Assembly (NCBI GenBank): GCA_021844355.1
Contig: JAKBTP010000062.1
Location: 1 to 9,293, forward strand
Length of the DNA stretch: 9,293 nucleotides
Source of the DNA: a bacterium
GTDB lineage: Bacteria; Chloroflexota; Dormibacteria; Aeolococcales; Bog-877
Direction: 5' to 3'
Every line of letters starts with the position of its first letter. The first letter of the stretch is position 1. The notes beneath the pieces were generated by a model that saw only the letters and a program-made list of their open reading frames with translations, was not told where the DNA came from and did no database searches. Made by a program: the position numbers and the translations under genes. Below are positions 5,507 to 9,293 of the stretch, in pieces.

Positions 5507-6327
5507 GCGGGATGGACGTGGGCCGCCTGCTGGCCATGGCCCGAAAGGAGCTGCGGGAGTTCCGCCGCACCCCCTTCATCCTCGGCGCCATGGTCGTCCT
5601 GCCCGTGATCTTCATCGTCGAGCCCCTGATCGACATCTTCCGGCTGGGGAGCTCGACGCCCGCGAGCGTCGTCCAGAAGGTGGTCGGGGTGACCTTCCTC
5701 CTGATGCTGATCGTCCCCGCGGTCCTCCCCTCGACCATCGCCGCCTACTCGGTGATCGGCGAGCGCGACCAGGGGACCTTGGAGCCGCTGCTCACCACCC
5801 CGGTGCGCCGCTCCGAGCTTCTCCTGGGCAAGGCGCTGGCCGCGATGATCCCGTCGGTGCTGGCGTCCTATGTCATCTTCGCGGTGGTGCTCCTTTGCGC
5901 CCATCTGTTCGCCTCCAACCAGACGGTGGTGGCGACCCTCTCCAACGGACCGGAGATCCTCGCCGAGGTGCTGTTCGCGCCCCTCTTGTCGGGGTGGTCG
6001 ATCGCGGTGGGCACCGGCATATCCGCCAGGGCCAGCGACGTGCGGATAGCCCAGCAGCTGGGGACCCTCGCCAGCCTGCCGCCGCTGGCGGTCACCGCCC
6101 TCGTCTCCTTCCAGGTGCTCAGCCCCAGTGTCCCAGTGGCGGTCGGGTTCGGCCTCGGGCTCCTGGTGATCGACATCGCCATGTGGCGCGTGGTGGCGGC
6201 GATGTTCGACCGGGAACGGCTGATCACCGGGGCCCGGGCGCTGACGGCGGGAGGTGGCGCGGGCGGTGGGCTGCCGCCGGGCACGGCGCGAAGGATCGAG
6301 ATGGTTCACGGTGGTGGACATGAGTGA
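5503..6327 (+). CDS. ABC-2 type exporter, permease
   Basis: A 274-aa integral membrane protein with about six predicted membrane segments (roughly 25-46, 61-84, 112-134, 152-172, 188-206, 211-234), the ABC-2 topology. Between segments two and three is the coupling region YSVIGERDQGTLEPLLTTPV (82-101) followed by RSELLLGK (103-110), highly characteristic of ABC-2 permeases. The short cytoplasmic N-terminus MARKELREFRRTPF is also typical. The last 35 residues (Gly/Ala-rich) are a cytoplasmic tail. It is translationally coupled to the ATPase by the 4-nt overlap and to the next small gene by an 8-nt overlap. The pair forms one transporter, presumably two ATPases with two permeases; its substrate is unknown. 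Confidence 0.94.
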   Translation: MSGMDVGRLLAMARKELREFRRTPFILGAMVVLPVIFIVEPLIDIFRLGSSTPASVVQKVVGVTFLLMLIVPAVLPSTIAAYSVIGERDQGTLEPLLTTPVRRSELLLGKALAAMIPSVLASYVIFAVVLLCAHLFASNQTVVATLSNGPEILAEVLFAPLLSGWSIAVGTGISARASDVRIAQQLGTLASLPPLAVTALVSFQVLSPSVPVAVGFGLGLLVIDIAMWRVVAAMFDRERLITGARALTAGGGAGGGLPPGTARRIEMVHGGGHE

Positions 6328-6571
6328 AGGGACGCTGAGGCTGGAGCGGGTCTGGAGCGGGATGGGGATCGGCGGCCAGCGCGAAAACTGGCAGATCGAG
6401 GTGGACGGGAAGCCAGTGGGGACCCTCGCCAACCGCGAGGCGGTGGAGGTGGCAGTGGTCCCCGGCCGGCACACCGTGAGGCTCCGGTCAGGCCGCTATT
6501 GCAGCCCGGAGCGCACCTTCGAGGTCGCCGAGAACGAGACCGCCGACTTCACCTGCCATGGCCCGAGGTAG
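6320..6571 (+). CDS. Small conserved-type protein of unknown function, coupled to the ABC permease
   Basis: An 83-aa protein with no signal peptide or membrane segment. The body is a run of beta-strand-like segments: WQIEVDGKPVGTLANREAVE (28-47), then VPGRHTVRLRSG, CSPERTFEVAENETADFTC. The pattern 'i.vDGk.vG.l.n......v.PG.H.v.l....CsS......v..ge...f.C' recalls short beta-sandwich (PEGA-like) domains in hypothetical proteins, often in exported or membrane-anchored contexts. Two cysteines (in YCSPE and FTCHG) flank the last strands. The ATG at 6320 is used because it overlaps the permease stop (ATGAGTGA), giving coupling; an in-frame start at 6254 would place 22 unconserved residues inside the permease gene. 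A role with the transporter is inferred only from this overlap. Confidence 0.7.
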   Translation: MSEGTLRLERVWSGMGIGGQRENWQIEVDGKPVGTLANREAVEVAVVPGRHTVRLRSGRYCSPERTFEVAENETADFTCHGPR

Positions 6572-6640
6572 TGGCCCCTGGTGGTGGCCTCCCTCGTCAG
6601 GCCGGACCTCTGGATCTCCCTGCACCAGCGCTGAACTGAG

Positions 6641-6691
6641 GCGGGCTGAGCCGCCCGGATGGGTTGCGGGCGGCCCAGGCAGTGAGCCCGC
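6641..6691. terminator. Nested stem-loop between convergent genes
   Basis: An inner perfect 8-bp stem, GCCGCCCG (6650-6657) with CGGGCGGC (6667-6674), encloses a 9-nt loop. An outer pair, GCGGGCT (6641-6647) with AGCCCGC (6685-6691), extends the structure with a bulge. It lies between the small plus-strand gene (ends 6571) and the minus-strand DinB-like gene (ends 6751), so it can act as a bidirectional terminator. No U-tract is present. Confidence 0.55.
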
Positions 6692-6750
6692 GCCGGGGGG
6701 GCCAGGCCGTGTCAAGAGAGGGCGCGTCTCTGAGCCCAAGCGGCCTTCGG

Positions 6751-7275
6751 CTACAGCCCCACCCGGCCGTCGATCCGCTCACGCAGGAGGTCGGCGTGTC
6801 CGGCGTGACGGGCGTACTCCTCGATCATGTGCACCAGCACCTCGCGCAGGTTCAGGACCATCCCGTCCCGCATGGTGCCGGTGACCTCGAAGCTCGGCGC
6901 GCCGTCCACGAACCTCTCCGCGAACCGAACCTCCTCCCGCCAGGCCGCCCAGGCCTGCTCCACCTGGGCCGGATCGGGGGCCGCGTCGTTGAAGGCGGCG
7001 TCCCGGTCGTCCGGGCGTCGATAGAGCGGGGTGGGGCTTTGGCCGCTCATCACCTCCCGGAACCAGAGGCTCTCCGCCTCGGCCAGGTGCCTGAGCAGCC
7101 CCAGCAGGGAGAGGTTGGAGGGAGGCACCGAGCGCCGAGCGAGGGCCGCGGGGTCCAGCCCGGAGCACTTCAGCTCGATTGTGAGGCGGTAGTCGCGCAG
7201 GTAGCCCACCAAGAGGGGGCGCTCATCCGGGAACCCGCCTGGGCTGCGCGGGTCCTCCTCCGCTGGCACGAACAT
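6751..7275 (-). CDS. DinB superfamily (DUF664) protein
   Basis: A 174-aa protein of the DinB/YfiT-like four-helix bundle. Visible DUF664 landmarks: DERPLLVGYL (17-26), LKCSGLDPAALARRSVPPS (35-53), NLSLLGLLRHLAEAE (54-68) with His63, a WFREVM stretch, and the closing VHMIEEYARHAGHADLLRER (148-167), whose His residues (149, 157, 160) supply the metal-binding set with His63. Members are proposed thiol-dependent (for example mycothiol-dependent) transferases; the substrate here is unknown. Start ATG 7273-7275 gives the usual family length, but there is no Shine-Dalgarno. An upstream in-frame ATG at 7348-7350 would add 25 residues and has CATACT 6 nt before it, so a leaderless start there is possible. 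Longer extensions to 7626 are not conserved-looking. It converges with the ABC operon and is divergent from the lipoprotein gene. Confidence 0.87.
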   Translation of the reverse strand: MFVPAEEDPRSPGGFPDERPLLVGYLRDYRLTIELKCSGLDPAALARRSVPPSNLSLLGLLRHLAEAESLWFREVMSGQSPTPLYRRPDDRDAAFNDAAPDPAQVEQAWAAWREEVRFAERFVDGAPSFEVTGTMRDGMVLNLREVLVHMIEEYARHAGHADLLRERIDGRVGL

Positions 7276-7535
7276 CTGGCCCGAGCCGAACTTGCGCTGA
7301 GGGAGCTCCTCAGGGCTCTCGCGCTGGGGCGGGACCTCGCCGGCGGGCATCCCCGAAGTATGCCAGGCGGTGGGAAAGGCCGCCTCTCCCGAGAGAGCTT
7401 CCAGCGCTAGAGTGAAGCGGATGTGCTCATGACTACTGGAACAGGGCAAAAGTCCGGCACCAAACAGATCGGCTGGGGTCCATCCAACTTGGGGCACGTG
7501 GTAACCGTGTGATGTATGGCCCAACAGGTGCCACG

Positions 7536-8198
7536 ATGCCTCCGCGGCTCCCAGGAGCTTGCACCCGGTACCTGGCCCCGGTGTGCAGTACCCTTGCCAT
7601 CGCAGTGGCGGTTGCAGGCTGCGCAAGTCCAGTCACCAGGACACCGGCTCCGCAGCACGCTGCCAGTGCGCCGAGACCCGCCGTCCAGCTTGGCACCAGC
7701 CCCGCAACCGGTTCGGGATCAGGCGTGCATACGCTGACGATGCAGTCGCTCATGCCACTGCTGTCGTTCACCCCTTATCTGTACGGCTCTCTCCCTCCCG
7801 GTCACGCGGTTCAGAGGGTGATCCCAGCCCCGAACAGCACTACCACTAGTCGCCCCGGGGCGATCCAGCCGGGGCAGGTGTCCGGCTTCAGCATCCTGAT
7901 AAGCGGGCCGGCTGGGCAGTACTCAATCGAGGTCAATGAAGGCGTGTTGAGTCCGACACCAACAGCGCCCAACTATGAGAACAACCCTCGCAACCCCCTG
8001 ATCGCGTTCAAGTCTGAGTACCAGCGGATCACCCTGGCTAACGGGCCGTGGTACATCACCCAGCTACCTCAAGGTCAGCACTTGGTCTTTGCCGGCGCTT
8101 GGGATCTCATTGCCCGGCGCGGTCTGGTACAGGTGGAGATCGGCGGCTTCGACCCGAAAGCGGTCTTGGAAGAGTTCGCTGCGTCGTTCCACTTCTAG
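7536..8198 (+). CDS. Putative lipoprotein of unknown function
   Basis: A 220-aa protein with a lipoprotein signal: Arg4 and Arg11, a hydrophobic stretch (LAPVCSTLAIAVAVAG, 13-28) and the lipobox VAGC with Cys29. A Pro/Ala/Ser/Thr-rich tether (30-65) follows, then a globular domain without a motif I recognise, with SGFSILISGPAGQYSIEVNE (116-135) and GPWYITQLPQGQHLVFAGAW (170-189) as beta-like strands. It should be anchored to the outer face of the membrane after processing. The ATG at 7536 is used because AGGTG precedes it by 5 nt; GTG 7509 and ATG 7512 in the same frame would add 8-9 residues. The coding sequence is less G+C-extreme than the transporter genes, which may indicate transfer. Function unknown. 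Confidence 0.75.
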   Translation: MPPRLPGACTRYLAPVCSTLAIAVAVAGCASPVTRTPAPQHAASAPRPAVQLGTSPATGSGSGVHTLTMQSLMPLLSFTPYLYGSLPPGHAVQRVIPAPNSTTTSRPGAIQPGQVSGFSILISGPAGQYSIEVNEGVLSPTPTAPNYENNPRNPLIAFKSEYQRITLANGPWYITQLPQGQHLVFAGAWDLIARRGLVQVEIGGFDPKAVLEEFAASFHF

Positions 8199-8589
8199 TG
8201 TGAGCGGCCCGCGAAGACACGCGGCGGCGGAGCACTCGGGCCGCGATGTACAACGCCCTTGCGCACCCAACCCATTTGGGTCATCGATCGGGAAGGTCGA
8301 CTCGGGGAGACCCGCATCGGGGCTGCGAGCGAATGCCCCGCCACCTTGATCTTGGGAAACAGACCTACGTGCACCCCCGTCGGCTGACGCATCGGGAGAG
8401 TCCCGGATCGGCGGGGCGGGACCGCAGCCTCCTCCTGACAGCCGGCGGCGCTCCTGACCCAGCTTGACGTCCCGCTCCTGATCGGCGTGCACCGCAGCCG
8501 CCGGGAGTGGCCGCCGGACCTAGCTCGCCCTGCGGAGATCGCATCCACGCAGGGCTCGTCGTGGCTCCCGAGAAAGGAGCTGAGGGCTC
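8199..8589. other. Intergenic stretch between convergent lipoprotein and pirin genes
   Basis: No gene is supported in 391 bp; the frames that are open here lack any recognisable motif. Short symmetric elements occur at 8265-8281 (ACCCAA with TTGGGT, 5-nt loop) and 8393-8405 (CGGGA, GAG, TCCCG). Either could help terminate transcription from the flanking convergent genes. Nothing else is seen. Confidence 0.55.
8265..8281. terminator. Short stem-loop, possible terminator
   Basis: ACCCAA (8265-8270) and TTGGGT (8276-8281) pair perfectly around CCCAT, 66 nt after the lipoprotein stop codon. The stem is modest and no T-run follows. Confidence 0.3.
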
Positions 8590-9293
8590 TCAGGGCGCCA
8601 GCGGCGTCCCCAGCTCCAGGTGGGCCGCGGGGATCTGGCCCAGCCTGCCCGCGCGGTAGTCGGCGAAGGCCTGGCGGAGCTCCTCCTCCGTGTTCATCAC
8701 GAACGGCCCGTACCAGGCCACCGGCTCCCGGATCGGCTGGCCGCCCAGCACCAGCACCTCGAGCGCCGGGTGGCGGCTCTCCTGGTGGGAGTCCGCGGCG
8801 AGCCGCAGGCCCTCACCCTCGCCGAACACCGCCAGCTGCCCGGTGCGAACCGGATGGGCGCCGCCGGCCACCCCGCTCCCGGCCAGCACGTACGCCAGGG
8901 CGTTGAAGTCGCGGCGCCAGGGAAGCACCAGGGTGGAGCCCGGGGTGATGGTGGCGTGAACCATCACGATCGGGGTGTGGGTCGCCCCGGGGCCCTCCTG
9001 ACCGGCCAGCTCGCCGGCGATCAGCCGCACCAGGGAGGCGCCATCGGAGGACCCCAGCAGCCGGACCTGTCCGCCGCGGATGTCCTGGTAGCGTGGGGGA
9101 CTCCACTTGAGCCGGCTGGGCAGGTTCACCCAGAGCTGGACGCCATGGAACAGCCCGCCGCTGGCGATCAGCGGCTCCGGGGGCCTCTCGATGTGGAGGA
9201 TGCCGGCGCCCGCGGTCATCCACTGGGTGTCGCCGTTGGTGATCAGGCCACCACCCCCGTTGGAGTCCTGGTGCTGGAAGGTGCCGTCGATCA
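8590..9293 (-). CDS. Pirin family protein (5' end missing)
   Basis: A minus-strand gene that enters from the right edge; 233 residues are visible up to TGA 8590-8592. The frame is open to the edge and begins with the pirin core IDGTFQHQDSNGGG, GDTQWMTAGAG, and HIERPPEP. It continues with LFHGVQLWVNLPSRLKWSPP, the long second cupin, and the conserved end EVLVLGGQPIREPVAWYGPF followed by VMNTEEELRQAFADYRAG. Of the iron ligands of human pirin, the His/Glu pair in 'H-x-E' is present (HIE); the first His-x-His pair lies outside the window. Pirins are bicupin metalloproteins, some with quercetin 2,3-dioxygenase activity, others regulatory; the role here is not determined. An ATG at 9217-9219 is an internal Met of the QWMTAG motif, not the start. 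Confidence 0.95.
   Translation of the reverse strand, partial: IDGTFQHQDSNGGGGLITNGDTQWMTAGAGILHIERPPEPLIASGGLFHGVQLWVNLPSRLKWSPPRYQDIRGGQVRLLGSSDGASLVRLIAGELAGQEGPGATHTPIVMVHATITPGSTLVLPWRRDFNALAYVLAGSGVAGGAHPVRTGQLAVFGEGEGLRLAADSHQESRHPALEVLVLGGQPIREPVAWYGPFVMNTEEELRQAFADYRAGRLGQIPAAHLELGTPLAP

Noticed and set aside
5350..6474. A minus-strand open frame of about 370 codons under the permease gene
   Set aside because: It is an antisense shadow of the permease and small protein, and no domain is visible.
6664..7410. A plus-strand open frame opposite the DinB-like gene
   Set aside because: It is antisense to a conserved DUF664 protein and rich in Arg, Pro and His with no domain.
9217..9219. 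An ATG as the start of the pirin gene
   Set aside because: The reading frame stays open to the right edge and encodes the conserved pirin motif just before it, so this Met is internal.

Overview
This is a high-G+C bacterial window, most likely from an actinomycete or a similar high-G+C lineage. The DUF664/DinB protein has the typical actinobacterial motif set, there are GTG and TTG starts, and at least one gene looks leaderless (a TANNNT box 6 nt upstream of its ATG). The lineage is inferred from these traits; no marker gene is present.

Left part (1-2224). The end of a NUDIX hydrolase of ADP-ribose pyrophosphatase type is followed after 5 nt by a macro-domain protein. A 390-bp stretch with three strong inverted repeats separates it from a convergent type II toxin-antitoxin operon: an Xre/MbcA/ParS-like antitoxin (2224 to 1829) and a RES-domain toxin (1832 to 1113) overlapping by GTGA. 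Known RES toxins attack NAD+, and MbcT makes ADP-ribose-1''-phosphate. Macro domains can dephosphorylate that compound and NUDIX enzymes can cleave the resulting ADP-ribose. The left part therefore holds both a putative NAD+-destroying toxin and two enzymes that could process its product.

Middle (2225-3444). This is a scar of mobile DNA. It holds a repeat-rich putative operator, a frameshifted internal fragment of what looks like a MobF (TraA/TrwC-type) relaxase, and, abutting it, the C-terminal end of an IS256/Mutator-family transposase. A further 470 bp shows no recognisable gene. The toxin-antitoxin operon probably arrived with, or was kept by, this decayed element.

Right-centre (3445-6571). 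A DUF1697 protein on the minus strand is divergent from a plus-strand run: a YjbQ/UPF0047 protein, an ABC-2 ATPase, its permease and an 83-aa protein of unknown function. The last three overlap (ATGA, then 8 nt), so they are one transcription and translation unit, probably a drug or lipid exporter or an Na+/antibiotic efflux type system.

Right end (6572-9293). A nested stem-loop lies between convergent genes, followed by a DinB/DUF664 protein (minus), a lipoprotein of unknown function (plus), a 390-bp intergenic stretch, and a 5'-truncated pirin gene (minus) that runs off the right edge.
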